A stretch of 64,000 nucleotides of DNA. Source: Locusta migratoria. Its lineage: Eukaryota > Arthropoda > Insecta > Orthoptera > Acrididae. This document shows, in pieces, positions 10,331-21,912 of the stretch; position 1 is the stretch's first letter, and the number at the start of each line of letters is the position of its first letter. The DNA is taken from assembly GCA_026315105.1 (NCBI GenBank), contig CM048744.1, positions 27,321,759 to 27,385,758 on the forward strand. Reading direction: 5' to 3'. A program made the translations under genes and the position numbers. A model generated the notes under the pieces. The model was not told the DNA's origin, did not search any database, and worked only from the letters and a program-made list of their open reading frames with translations.

Positions 10331-11425
10331 GACACGTGGAGTGCGCACCGGAACGCGATCACCACTTAGCGGGGCGGGGACGTAATATTACGGCGTGTGC
10401 TGGAAACGGGTAAATTTGTCGGACGTAATATTGCGTCGCACAAGTTACAATTATTTTCCGTGATGTCAAATGTATATTAACGACTCCTGCAAAATCTACG
10501 TGGCAACACTGTGCCCGCATGGTGAAATGCGTGCTAAAACGTGATCAACACTTATCGGGGCGGTGAGGCGCTTGCAGACAACAGTAAAGTTCGTCGGACT
10601 TAATATTACGTCGCACAAGTAGCAATTATTTTCCAGGGGTCGAATGTATACTTATGACTCCTGCAAATTCAGCCGGGTGTCACTGTGCCCGCACAGTGAA
10701 ATGTGTGCTAGAACACGATCAACACTTAGTGGGAAAGCGACGTAATATTACGGCGCTTGCAGGAAACGGGGAAGCGCGACAGACGTACTATTACGTCACA
10801 AAATTACAATTATTTTCTGTGATATCGTATGTATATTAACGAATCCTGCAAAACCTACGTGGCGACACTGTGAATGCAAGGTGAAATGCATACCGGAACG
10901 CGATGAACACTTTGCGGGGCAGTGACGTAATATTACGGCGCGTGCAGGAAACGGGTAATTTTGTCGGACGTAATATTGCGTCGCACATATTACAAATATT
11001 TTCCGTGGCGTCGAACGTATATTAACGACTGCTGCAAAATCTATGTGCTGACACTGTGTCCTGATACTGATATGCGTACTGAAATGCCATCAACACTTAG
11101 CGGGGTTGTACGTAATATTACGCCCCTAGCAAAGGCGGTAATGCTCGTAGGAAGTAATATTACATTGCCCAAGTTACAATTATTTTCTGTGATGTTGAAC
11201 GTATTTACGTCTCCTGCAAAATGTCTGTGGCGAGTCTGTACTTGCACGGTGAAATGCGTACCGAAATGCGATCACACTTAGAGGTCGGTGGCGTAATATT
11301 ACGGCGCTCGCTGGAAACACCGAGGCGCTTCGGACCTAATGTTATGTTGCACTAGTTAACACTTATTTTCCGTGGTGCCGAAAGTATATTTACGACTCCT
11401 ACAAAATCTGCGTGGTCTACGGTTG
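10331..11425 (+). repeat. Satellite-like tandem array, about 184-bp unit, six units
   Basis: Units start near 10361, 10546, 10720, 10904, 11088 and 11272 (spacings 185, 174, 184, 184 and 184). Each carries atcaacactta-gcgggg, a first palindrome CGTAATATTACG (missing in unit 2), about 43 bp later a second site of the form gacgtaatattgcgtcgcac, then acaattattttc.gtg, cgactcctgcaaaatct and cactgtgcccgcatggtgaaa. Units differ by substitutions, so the array is not fresh. No open frame is conserved between units. The mariner at 11500 lies just beyond its end. Confidence 0.93.
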
Positions 11426-11499
11426 TTGTGTAGTCTCCGCTGTGAACGCTAGATGGCAGTAGTGGCTCCATGGGAAAAATATTCTTCAGTAGTGAAAGC

Positions 11500-12784
11500 T
11501 ACGGGGTGTTCAAAACCGTCTCTCCGCAGTGCCGTATGACCGTTACCCGCGCGTGCCGTATGATCGTTCGCCTGCGTGCGTTACTTTCCTTCAAGTGGAC
11601 TCTCCCAACATTCCACTCTTTTGTTTATATCAGCCAGCGTCAGTAGTATCGTTGGTGCATGCCGTTACGTGTCGACGTGGACGTTAAAATGTTATCCGTT
11701 GAACAACGTGTGTTTTTAGTCGAACAAGTGTTCAAAGCTGGCGGATAATACACACATTCATTTCGTTTAACATTTAATTCGGTTTTCCCGGAGACAACAA
11801 TCCCACATCGCGATACTGTGCGAGGTTTGATTCACAAATTTCAAAATGCGAGTTCCGTGGCAGATGCACCAAGACGTGGTCGTCATAGCGCTGTCTGAGG
11901 ATAACCTACTGGATATTTCAGATAAAATGTCCATGAGTCCCAAAAACACTCCCAGGAAATTGATATTAGTGTCGGAACGACCCACGCTGTTGTTTGAAAA
12001 ATATTAGAGTTTTTTCCATACAAAGTGTCGTGAAAGAATTAATAATGCTGATTCTGGATTTGGCAAGAGGCTGCATTATTTTCAATGCTTCAAAAATTTC
12101 GTTCAACAAAATGGAAAGTATAGTCTTCATGAAACGATTTTCACTGATGAGGCGTGGTTTCATATATCCGGGTACATGAAGTCGCAAAATTCTCGTATGT
12201 GGAGTACTACAAACCCATTGTATATTCATGAGGAATCACTTTATTCTGTGAAAATAGGGAGTTTGGATTCCAATTTATAGGCGTCTGATTGTGGATCTCC
12301 TATTTTTCAAGGAAACAGTAAACGCACAACGATACTGCAGCGATATTCTGTACCCATCCATAGGCGAACTTGAGTTAAGTGAAGTACTTTACGGTGTTTT
12401 TCAACAAGACGGTGCCTCCACGATCGCCTGCCCTAAAACCACCTGACATTTTCTTCTGGGCTTCAGCGAAAACAACTTTCTATACAAACCGACCAAAAAC
12501 CCATCGAAGAATTGAAAACTGCGGTATCATTTCTCGCTACTAGTGTTACTGACGAAGTGAACACCTTTTGTTTGGAAACATGAGTTGACGAATTGAATTG
12601 TGTATCAACAACAGGGAGGACACTTTCAACATGTAATGCAAAAAATTTGTAATTAAAAATGAATATTGAATAAATTAATAACTTGTATTTCATTGACTTT
12701 CATTCAGGCATATTCACTGCAACATACGGCACGCGTGACTAACAGTCATATGCCACCGAGGAGAGACTTCCAGAATAGCCCGTA
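11500..12784 (+). mobile_element. Mariner-like DNA transposon with decayed transposase
   Basis: Terminal inverted repeats of about 40 bp: tacggggtgttcaaaacc on the left, and the reverse complement of the right end begins tacgggctattctgg. Both ends carry the expected TA. The plus strand encodes a transposase relic starting near 11689 (MLSVEQRVFLVEQVF, then a helix-turn-helix region ending in RRGRHSAV near 11890). A catalytic segment with TDEAWFHI follows near 12140. Stops interrupt the frame repeatedly and the second and third acidic residues cannot be placed securely. The right end abuts taagttattg, a flank that recurs at 14142. Confidence 0.85.
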
Positions 12785-12827
12785 AGTTATTGTTCCTTGC
12801 TCTAGAAGACTTTACCTGTTTGGAACG
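12783..12827 (+). repeat. Short flank shared with 14142-14184
   Basis: taagttattgttccttgctc, then gaagac and cctgtttggaacg, is found here and at 14142-14184, each time directly followed by the tail end of a minus-strand SINE. Upstream homology stops exactly at the TA of the mariner's right end. The SINE plus flank was therefore copied as a unit after the SINE inserted. Confidence 0.8.
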
Positions 12828-13027
12828 AAAAAATGTTCAAATGTTTGTATAGCTTATGGGACTTAACTACGGGGTCATGAGTCCCTAAACATACAGACTA
12901 CTTACAAACTAGCTAATACTAAGGACGGCACAAATATCCATGCTCGAGGGGGGATTCGAACCCCCGACCGTAGTGGCCGTGCAGACCGTGACTGCAGCGC
13001 CACAGTCCCCTCGGTCACCGGGACCGG
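12828..13027 (-). mobile_element. tRNA-derived SINE (main family)
   Basis: Full minus-strand copy: atgttcaaatgtttgta at the tail, gggacttaactacgg, ccatgctcgaggggggatt and ggattcgaacccccgacc (B box complement), ending at the head ccgggaccgg. A 12-bp target duplication ctgtttggaacg lies at 12816-12827 and 13028-13039. Downstream, 13040-13260 holds a short frame (MYSEKQKRLEERIYEVLDEA..) that resembles a transposase N-terminus only vaguely and stops quickly. Confidence 0.9.
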
Positions 13028-13039
13028 CTGTTTGGAACG

Positions 13040-14141
13040 TTTTGTATGTTGTTGTGTCGATTTTGTGTGCAAAATGTACAGTGAAAAGCAGAAACGTTTG
13101 GAGGAAAGGATTTACGAAGTCCTCGATGAGGCTACAGACAACGAAAATTGAGTACTTGACGACGATTGTGAATGTATTAGTAGGTCAAGTTTTGAATGAA
13201 GGCTGCGAGGAAGGACGCCTCATCTGAGCGCACCGAATGTAATGTCGGACTGTGTATCTCTTCTTGCTTCAAATTTTAGCATACTGTGCTCCATTATGTA
13301 CTCCAATATTCACATCTACCTTACGATTGTTTGTGTCGTAAAATGATCCACTAAAGAGGATGGATGGTCTGAATGAAATTCTCTGAGGTGGACAAGATTC
13401 TCTCATTATGCCACTGGAAGGTATGGCAGCGAGGAAAGGAGAATAGTTAGTAATGTGGAGATGGATAGTCTCTCCCTTATTTTTTCTCCTTTTCTTTACC
13501 TCCTCTGTGTTAGCGAGTAACTGAATTCTCTTGTGACGAAAGTGCAGTACTCGCGAGATGCCAAGTTGCTTTCAGCGCCCTGAGTGAAATGCACAGTCTC
13601 TAAATGAAATGCACAGCAACCTGTTGTCTCCTCATGCCATCTCCCCAGCGCAGAAAACGTCACGCAAGTTGGTTCTCGATCTTGGGGCTGGCCGACGTGT
13701 TTCTTTTGCCTTTTCGTATTACCTTCGTTACATCATTTCCTTGTTATTAAATCATCTACAACAGACTGGTGGATTGCTAATGAGAGATGACTTCTTGTGA
13801 AACTCAAGGAAATTTAATGAAAAAAATATGTAATTTTGACTAAAGAAGAAACTAATTCCTCGCGCAACCTCCAAATGCACTTCCTAATCAGAGCAGAGTA
13901 CAAGAATTTGTTGCGAACCGGCTGAACCACCTGTTTCTGGCGCCTCAGCACACTCTGCGTCAGCAGCATACGACTCTGTTCTGACTTGCTCTGAGGAAAG
14001 TGAATGTGATGGCTGCAAGCCACAGACATCACAGAGGGTAAGGGGACGTTACACTCAGCTGAATGGGCTCAAGATTACAAACCAGACCTCTGTTTTGTTA
14101 CCGCTGACAACGAACGATGACCCTTGCGGAAAAGGAGCAAG
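13040..14141. other. Unassigned DNA with short frames
   Basis: No recognised element. A short frame from 13075 begins MYSEKQKRLEERIYE, continues acidic (EVLDEATDNEN) and hits a stop. It could be the N-terminus of a lost transposase (piggyBac N-termini are acidic), but no catalytic domain follows. The rest has no motif. Confidence 0.35.
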
Positions 14142-14363
14142 TAAGTTATTGTTCCTTGCTCTCGAAGACTACCTGTTTGGAACGAAAAAATGTTCAAATG
14201 TTTGTATAGCTTATGGAACTTAACTATGGGGTCATCAGTCCCTAAGCTTACAAACTACTTATGAACTAGCTAAGACTAAGGACGGCAAAAATATCCATGC
14301 CCGAGGGGGGATTCGAACCCCCGACCGTAGTGGCCGTGCAGACCGTGACTGAAGCGCCTCAGT
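14142..14363 (-). mobile_element. Truncated SINE with duplicated flank
   Basis: Bases 14142-14184 repeat the flank seen at 12783-12827 and are followed at 14185 by the same SINE orientation and subfamily. The SINE head stops at gcgcctcagt near 14363 and continues into unrelated DNA, so the terminal head part and its target duplication are missing. This fits a segmental copy with a breakpoint inside the SINE head. Confidence 0.82.
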
Positions 14364-14639
14364 GCATCCTTCATGCAGTACGAAATGACGAGAATAAAAT
14401 GAATGAAAATAAGGCGGGGGCTCTGAGTTAGTAGTGTGTTTCGGTAAGTAGAACCCCGGCTGGTCACAAATTGACAACTTTCCCCATTGTCTTAAATTGC
14501 TACCCACTGGTGGGTAATGTACAATCGTTTGTGTCTAAATTAGAGGTAGTTCAACATTTGTACACACAATTATTGATAACATTTCGGAGAAAATAACTGA
14601 GCTATTTATTATATTGTACTCCTGACAGCAATACCTATA

Positions 14640-15600
14640 GTTGTAGTTGTACCACAGACTGTAGAGCCTGTAAAAGTCGGTCTACGTGGCAAAACACACT
14701 CCGAAAACGGGAAAGAAAGGCTGAGCAAATGACGCAAAAGTGGAAAAAGGCATAAAAGAGTAACATTAAAAAATCGTAATAAACACTGAATTTGATAAAA
14801 ATACGTAGAAAGTGAAAAAAGGAACGACATTGAAAAAACGCCGAACTTAGTAAAATATTTAAAACAACTGAATGTGAGCAATGTAACATGAGCAGTGCAA
14901 GAAAATAACAGCGAGATTGAAAAAGAAATAGAATTGGGATAAATATAACACAACATCTGCAAAAAACGTAATACAACGTAACAAAAATGTAACAACGAAA
15001 TTGGCAAAAGAAAGTCGACATAACGTTACTTTCTTATTGGTGTTAAAAACACTAAGACTACAAAACATTACATCGAATTTGCCAATACCGTACTAAAACT
15101 GAATTTGACAAATAATGCAGGATAATATTCATAAACTGCATTAAGATTGGAAAAACATAGCTGAAAGCGGAAATATTATTCTACCAAAAACGAAATAAAG
15201 TACCATTATCGACACACAAATAACAGGGAAATTACCAATGAGCGAATATGCCAAGAAAATAGCACTGAATTTTCTAAAAATAGCACCATTGTTGACAGAG
15301 AATTGAAACGGGAAAAAATAAAACACAGAAACTGGCATAAAACTGCATCGAATTTGACGGAAGGAAAGAAGGAAGCTTAGGGTTTAACGTCCCGTCGACA
15401 GCGTGGTCATTAGAGACGGAGCTTACGCTCTGATTTTCGCGGAAGGATGTTTCAAGGAAACCATCCCGGCATTTCACTGGAGTGATTTAGGGAAATAACG
15501 GAAAACCTAAATCTGGATGGCCGGAGGTGGATTTGAACTACATTCCTCCCTAATGCGATTCCAGTGTCGAATTTGACCATAAAATAAAATGCCTTCTTTC
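14640..15600 (+). repeat. Degenerate A-rich minisatellite
   Basis: The plus strand is very A-rich and C/T-poor and contains irregular repeats of a motif close to a[ct]tgaatttgacaaaa, for example near 14785, 14995, 15071, 15100, 15265, 15345 and 15567. Because the strand bias removes stops from the minus strand, overlapping Phe/Ser/Cys-rich minus-strand frames of 128 and 132 codons appear. They share no domain and occupy two frames of the same DNA, so they are not called as genes. A SINE-like element splits the array at 15359-15566. Confidence 0.65.
15359..15566 (-). mobile_element. Third tRNA-related SINE family
   Basis: The minus strand reads from tggaatcgcattagggagg through a B-box-like gttcaaatccacc, ccggccatccagatttagg, ccctaaatcactcc, gccgggatggtttcc and gacgggacgttaaaccc to a gcttcc(t) end. 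This is a SINE-like repeat common in arthropod sequence. A perfect 11-bp target duplication tcgaatttgac (15348-15358 and 15567-15577) is itself a unit of the surrounding minisatellite. The head upstream of the B box is shortened. Confidence 0.82.
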
Positions 15601-15610
15601 CGTCTCTGTG

Positions 15611-17300
15611 TATACAGAGTGGTCTATTGATAGTGACCGGGCCAAATATCTCACGAAATAAGCACCAAACGAAAAAACTACAAAGAGAAAACTTTTCTAG
15701 TTTGAAGGAGGAAAACAGATGGCGCTATGTTGGCCATCTAGATAGCGCTGCCATATCAAACGGATATCAACTGCATTTAAAAAAAATAAGTAACCACATT
15801 TTTATTACATATTCGTTTAGTACGTAAATAAATATGAATATTTTATTTGGAACACATTGTCGCTTTGTGATAGATGGTGCTGTAATATTCACAAACATAT
15901 TGCTCACAATTTTAGACGAACAGTGGGTAACAGGTATGTTTTTTAAATTAAAACACAGAACGTAGGTACGTTTGAACTTTATTGTTCCATCGTGATACAT
16001 GTACTTTCGGGAAATTATCATACATTATGAGAACGCATGCTGTTACTGCGTGATTACCTGTAATTACCTCATGACTTCAATAAACGCTCAAAATGATGTC
16101 CATCTTCAATGCATTTGGCAATACGAGTAACGAAATTCCTCTCAACAACGAGTTGTTCGCCTTCAGTAACGCATTTACAATGCGCTGATGCATGTTTTCA
16201 GGGGTTGTCGATGAATTGCGATAGCATATACCCTGCAGTTTTCCCCACAGAAAGAAATCCTGGAATGTAAGATTCGGTGAACGTGCAGGCTTGTATGATC
16301 CATCCACCTTTCATTAAATATTCCATTTAAGACCGCTTCAACAGCTCGAGAGCCATGTGCCGGACATCCACATGTTGAAAGTACATCACCATTCTGTCAT
16401 GCAGTGAAACATCTTGTAGTAAAATCGGTAGATCATTACGTAAGAAATCAGCATACATTGCACCATTTAGATTGCCATCGATAAAATAAGGGCCAGTTAT
16501 CCATCCTCCCATAATGCCGCACAATACATTAACCTGCCAAGGTCACTGATATTCCACTTGTCTCCATCGTGGATTTTCCGTTGCCCAGTAGTGCATATTA
16601 TCCCGGTTTACGTTACCACTGTTTGTGAATGACGCTTCGTCACTAAACAGAACGCGTGAATAAAATCTGTTATCGTCCCGTAATTTATTTTGTGCCCTGT
16701 GGCAAAACTGTACACGATGTTTGGAGTCTTCGCCATGCAAATTCTGGTGCATAGAAATATGGTATGGGTGGAACTTATGTTGATGTAGAATTCTCAACAC
16801 CGATGTTTTTGAGATTCCCGATTCTCGCTCAATTTGTCTGCTACTGATGTGCGGATTACTTGGGCATCATCATTTGTTGCTGGTCGTGGTTAACGTTTCA
16901 CTTGTGGCTGAATACTTGCTATCTCTTTAAATAACGGAAAGTACCCGACGAAAGGTCAGGACACTTGGATGATGTCTTTCAGGATAACGATCAACATACG
17001 TAACATAGGCCCGTTGGACATTTTGATTACAATAGCTATACATAAAATAACATATGGATCTTTGCTGCAATTGGTAAACGGTCTATTTTAACACGAGTAA
17101 TGTATCACGAAGCAAATACCATCCGCACTGGCGAAATGTTACGCGATACCACGTTTGTGACTGTTACAGCGCCATCTATCATAAAGTGGAACAAGTGTTC
17201 CCCCTTCAAGCTAGAAAAGTTTTGTTCTTTGTAGTTTTTTCATTTGATGCTTATTTCGTGAAATATTTGACCCGTCACTATGAATGGACCGCGCTGTATA
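15611..17300 (-). mobile_element. Mariner-like transposon with long terminal inverted repeats
   Basis: The ends are tatacagagtggtc at 15611 and its complement gcgctgtata at 17300. Inverted similarity extends about 150 bp inward, including aaatatctcacgaaataagc, aaaaaactacaaag and aacttttctag. The minus strand carries a transposase relic in three frames: an LRILHQHKFHPYHI segment and LFSDEASFTNSGNVNRDNM (first Asp) around 16800-16550, CGIMGGWITGPYFIDG near 16500, and SPNLTFQDFFLWG near 16250. The second catalytic motif, normally FQHDG-like, reads FQHVD and is lost. Length is about 1.69 kb; it is not autonomous. Confidence 0.9.
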
Positions 17301-19580
17301 TAGCCGATCATGATTTTGTTAACAAGTACACTGTCTCATTTTCAAAAGATACATACGTCAAATCCAAATTTATTTTATATGGGGAAAATTTCGGGTTGAT
17401 CTTAGACTACGGCTATCACTACCAGTAAACAATATGAGAAGGCAGTACCTACTTAAGTACTGTTTTTCTCAGATTCCCGAAACGTACGAAGAGCAAAACG
17501 GTACGCGTCACATGAGTTGTTACAACGAGTGTCTGTACACTGTTTACCTTATAAATAAAGTGTATTGTGTGTGAGAGTCTGTGCATAATGTCAGTTTATG
17601 GAAACTCTGAACAAACCGACTTACAATTTCACCGCTAGCTACAAAAATTATTCGTGGTTACTTTTTACAGTGAAAGTTACAGAATCGTGTAAACGCTCAC
17701 AGTGAAATCCTTTAGCTAGATGTCGAGAAAATGCGCTTGAGAAGCGATATTGCTTCCTGAAACGCGCCATGTAGTTAATAAATAAAACAACATAGTGAAT
17801 GGAACCAATTGGTCAAAAACATTTTCCCCGTCTTTAAGTATCTGAGAAATCTTGAGTCACTGTATGTGACACTAATAGCCTCCCAGACACAGAGTAGAAA
17901 TAAAATAGCCATAAATATCATGTTGTGTCGTTAGTTGTGCTAGAAGATGTATACCTATATATACTTTCCTTGGCCCAATAAATTACTTATTCATCCACAT
18001 TTTGAGAAAATATTTGTTCATCGCTAATTAGGACGGAAACTTCACGAATTTGTGCTGTTATTATACCTCCAAAAGATTTAAAAGTTACTGGTACAGTACC
18101 GTATTCTTTTAACTCATTCTTTTTCGTCCATAAACAGAAAATATGAGCTTTCTGATTTTCTCATTGACACCGATTCCTGGAATATATTTATTGTTCTGTG
18201 CGTAAAACAAATGTCAGTGGAATTGATGAGGCTAGGGATATTTTGCCTTCGCGTTTGGGAAGAAGACAATACACACTCTTCGCTTCCCTGTTACTGCTCA
18301 GACTTTGAGAAAGTGCTCCAAGAAGTCGAGAAGGGAGCAGTAAGCACGTCTTCAGTCAAGCATGGAGGTCCTTTCCATTCTCTCTTACATTAGCCAATTA
18401 AAAGTTCCTTCTATGTGCGTAGCGCTGAGCGGCTTTGATGTGCAAATATAATGATTGGCTCTTCTGAGAATTTCCTTTGCGGTTCTGAACACAGCAATAA
18501 TTAACAGATAATAAACCTAAAGTGTGTTTACCAGCTTCCTTAGGCTCCATAACCAATCTGAACCAGTTAATTAAGCTATAAACGCAAATACGACGCCAAC
18601 GAAACGCTGTAATAACCTCCGAAGAGATATCACTTATACCAAACAGCCATTTTCGCTTTAATTGTACTGTCGCCTTCTGCCATAGGTCTAACAACTCAGA
18701 GAATGCCACATTGTCTTTTCTCTGTGAGTTACTGGATGGATGAAAGAAAATGATGCAAATACTAGGCGTCTAAATAAAAGGCTGCAAACGATGCATTTGA
18801 TTTAACATAGCGATGTCACTGTCTGCGTTATAAACATTGTTTTATATTTGAACGTTATGGAATAAGAGGATTAGCTTACAATTGGTACACCTCGTACTTA
18901 AATAACATACAGCAGAACGTAATGTTCTGCATTGTCGAAAACGGCTATTAAAGCACTCACAATGGACCACATTTGAGTGGGGGATTCCCAGTGGTTTGTT
19001 CTGGGGCCGCTGTTGTTTCTTATTTATATACATTATATGCCTTCTAAGATAACACATAAAAATAAAAATAAAACATAACGTTTAGAAGCTCTGAAACAAC
19101 AACTCTGTGAAGAGGTGAAACATTAAAGAAAAAAGTATAATAATAAAATGTTAAATCATAAGCTGTAATTTTTTTGGTCTATAGCAGGCCCACACAAAGT
19201 AAAGAAACGGTATGATCGAGTGACAATGTTAGACATTCAGAGACGCCAGAGAAGAGGAAATGTACTAGTCTAAGATGACTAAACCTAGCCTGGAAATGGT
19301 ACAGTCGAAACATTTAAGCGAAAATCTACTCAAGTGCGGCGTTAACCTCTCGCAGTTCTCAATCTAAGGACGCCGACTTACGAACCCTAATCATGGCGTG
19401 TAGAAGTCCTCCGGAAATTCCGCAGAATCCTCATATTACTTCCCCTGTCGAGGGGGCTGTTAATGGCACACGTCACCGGATGTCAGAGGACCGAAATTCC
19501 TAAGTGTAGTAATGAATTCCATTTCGATGAAAACGTTTTAGAAGCTGCTACATTTATGAAAGGTTTTCAAAATAGCTCTC
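17301..19580. other. Unassigned AT-rich DNA
   Basis: About 2.3 kb without a recognised element, RNA gene or convincing exon. Open frames reach only about 100 codons (18398-18709, minus) and lack domains. It could be unique intergenic or intronic DNA, or very old repeats. Confidence 0.4.
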
Positions 19581-19590
19581 CGAGCTTCAG

Positions 19591-19787
19591 CCGGCCACGG
19601 TGGCCGAGGGGACTGCGGCGCTCCAGTCATGGTCTGCACGGCCACTACGGTCGGGGGTTCGAATCCCCCCTCGCGCATGGATATTTGTGCCGTCCTAGTT
19701 CGTAAGTAGTTCATAAGTAGTTTGTAAGTTTAGGGACTCATGACCCCGTAGTTAAGTCCCATAAGCTTTACAAACATTTGAACATTT
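19591..19787 (+). mobile_element. tRNA-derived SINE (main family)
   Basis: Full-length copy: head gccggccacggtggccgagg, B box gggttcgaatccccc, intact body and aacattt end. A 10-bp target duplication cgagcttcag lies at 19581-19590 and 19788-19797. Few differences from other full copies are seen by eye, suggesting a fairly recent insertion. Confidence 0.92.
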
Positions 19788-20102
19788 CGAGCTTCAGTGC
19801 TGGTATAATATGGTAATCTTTCAGTATCCATGGTATCACTTTTACAGTGTCGTGAGCAGTGGAAATTCTTTTCCAGGAGATACTTTCCAGTCTCGACGAT
19901 CGTGTCGTCCACGAGACTTTCCATATCGACAGATAAAAGGAAGGTGATTGGGGGTGAGGTCACATAGAAGTCATAGTCACGAATCAAGAATTTCATTCAC
20001 CATATTTCATTGTATAATGATATTGGTTTCGTTAATGGAATACATAATATAGTATGAAGTATTACACACATATTAATGAAGTAAACTAACATCAGTAAGA
20101 TA

Positions 20103-20421
20103 GTGCGGCTCGGTAGCACAGTGGTAAAATGCAGACTACAAAACCAAAAGTCGCGGGTTCGATCCCCGCCAGATGCTAGGTTTTTTTATCTGTCACTTTC
20201 CACTTCTTTCACTTTTGTCAGTGTTGCTGATGTGAAAAATATCGAGAAGCATTGTGGTTCGGATGCCACGTTAAATTGTAGGTCACCCTATAACTGGCTG
20301 GATGAGTCAGTTCAAAAGTCGGAGGAAGGCAACGACATACCACCTCCAAACAGGACCATGCCTAGTAAAGCACTGTGGTGTTCAAACCAATCTTCGGATA
20401 GTTGACTACTTTACTTTTTTT
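20103..20421 (+). mobile_element. Second SINE family, full-length copy
   Basis: A tRNA-like head ggctcggtagcacagtggta (A box) with gggttcgatccccgcc (B box) is followed by a body of about 240 bp: ctgtcactttccacttc, gctgatgtgaaaaatatcga, tataactggctgg, gtcggaggaaggcaac, caaacaggaccatgcc and ccaatcttcggat. A 12-bp target duplication atcagtaagata / atcaataagata flanks it (20091-20102, 20422-20433). Its head differs from the Leu/Ser-type SINE, so this is an independent tRNA-derived family. Other copies are at 9541 and 54957. Confidence 0.9.
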
Positions 20422-20619
20422 ATCAATAAGATACATTATACATTTAAACATGGAAGTAGTAAAACACACAGGAAAGTTTTTTGATGATAATATCATCAGC
20501 CATACAATTCTATATTATTGTGTAGAAAATCCTTTGTATATTATTTCTTTGATAGACATAGTATATAATTACATAAGACTTAAACATCTCATATAAAATA
20601 CTGTTAACTACAGCCAACT

Positions 20620-21890
20620 TTTAAATGCTGATACTCTGTTCCGGCATCTCCAGGAAATTTTTAATATCATAAAAAGGATGATCTGTTAGCCAGCTGTACC
20701 ATTTAATATTAAAAATGTTTAGATCCATAGATCTTGCATATAATGGTAATATGTTAACTAATATCAGGGGGTTCACTTTGTGCGAATTTCTAGTTCTCGC
20801 TAACCTGTGACTTGGTTACACCAAGTTATTCCAAGCCGTAGTATTATGTTTATGTATTTCTCCCCTAGTAACAGATTCTGAGATATTGTTTTTACTATAA
20901 ATCACAGAATCCTAGATATATTGATTTATGATTGTATTCTTAGATTCGAGAAAATAGGACGAAAATATTCCCTATAATCCCTTTTACACATTAAGCATAA
21001 AATTTTATTGTAATTTTAAAACATTCTTAACGTGAGGGGAGTGTCCCCATAGAATCTGACCATATGTAATATGTAACTGAAATATCCAAAATATAACTCT
21101 CTAAGGTACTCCAAGCCTACCTACTCCCTGACTTTCACAATGAGGTATGCTACCTGAAATATTTTTTCACATACATGTTTGACACGTTCCTCTCAGCAGA
21201 GTTTGAGGTCTATGTAGATACCTAAAAGTTTAACAGATTTATTCTCTACTTCATTAGACATTCCCATTAAAGGCTGTTGGGTTTTATTAGAATTACGTAG
21301 GAGTTTATTTGCTGTAAACCACTCTAGGCCCTTATCAAGATTTTCTTTTGTTAGATTATTCAGATCTGTAATTTTCTGATGTGTGGTAATAAGTGCCGAG
21401 TCATCACCATAACACAAAATAGGGTGATCTAAGTAATAAGGTAAATCATTAATTGCCACAATGCAGAAGATGGGTCCAAGAATAGATCCTTGTGGAATAT
21501 CCGTGCTGATTTACATTAAGGAATTTTGACTGATACGCATTGCTTCCTGTTGCTTGAGTAAAATTTTCTCACAGATAAGGTGTTCCCCCGAACGCCATAG
21601 AACTCAAGTTTCCTAAGGAGTATGTTCACCAGAATGCAATGAATGGCTTTGATAGATACACATAATTCCAGTGATACTATGTCATTCCCTTCTAAAACTG
21701 CTAAGGTTTCATCAATAATTTCCAAGACAGCCCCAGTTGTTTCTCCTCTTGTAAAAGTCGAACTGACTGTCGCATAGGATACTGTACTTTTCAAAATAGC
21801 TGCTTATTTGTGTGTGTAACACTGCCTCGAATTGCTTTGAGGATATTGGGACAACTGAGAATGGTCTACAACATTGGGGAAGTTCTTAGT
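20620..21890 (-). pseudogene. LINE reverse-transcriptase relic with YGDD motif
   Basis: Minus-strand relic of a non-LTR polymerase different from the 4344 family. Visible in order on the minus strand: a degraded motif A region ending ILLRKLEFYGVRG near 21600, QGSILGP-like remains and the frame AINDLPYYLDHPILCYGDDSALI (motif C as YGDD) near 21400, LEWFTANKLLRNSNKTQ, then LLGIYIDLKLC. The C-terminal part includes INQYI, HKHNT, SHRLARTRNSHKVNPLI, LPLYARSMD, WLTDHPFYDIKNFLE near 20650-20950. Frames are broken in several places. It most resembles CR1/Crack-type LINEs. Confidence 0.8.
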
Positions 21891-21912
21891 CCCCTTTTCT
21901 GACCTCCTGCCC

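Noticed and set aside
10381..11300. Integrated ssDNA virus suggested by TAATATTAC
   Set aside because: The word is only the core of a palindrome, there is no stem-loop context and no Rep or capsid frame nearby.
14609..15021. 132- and 128-codon minus-strand frames, Phe/Cys/Ser rich
   Set aside because: They overlap in two frames of a strand-biased minisatellite whose composition removes stops; no signal of selection or domain.
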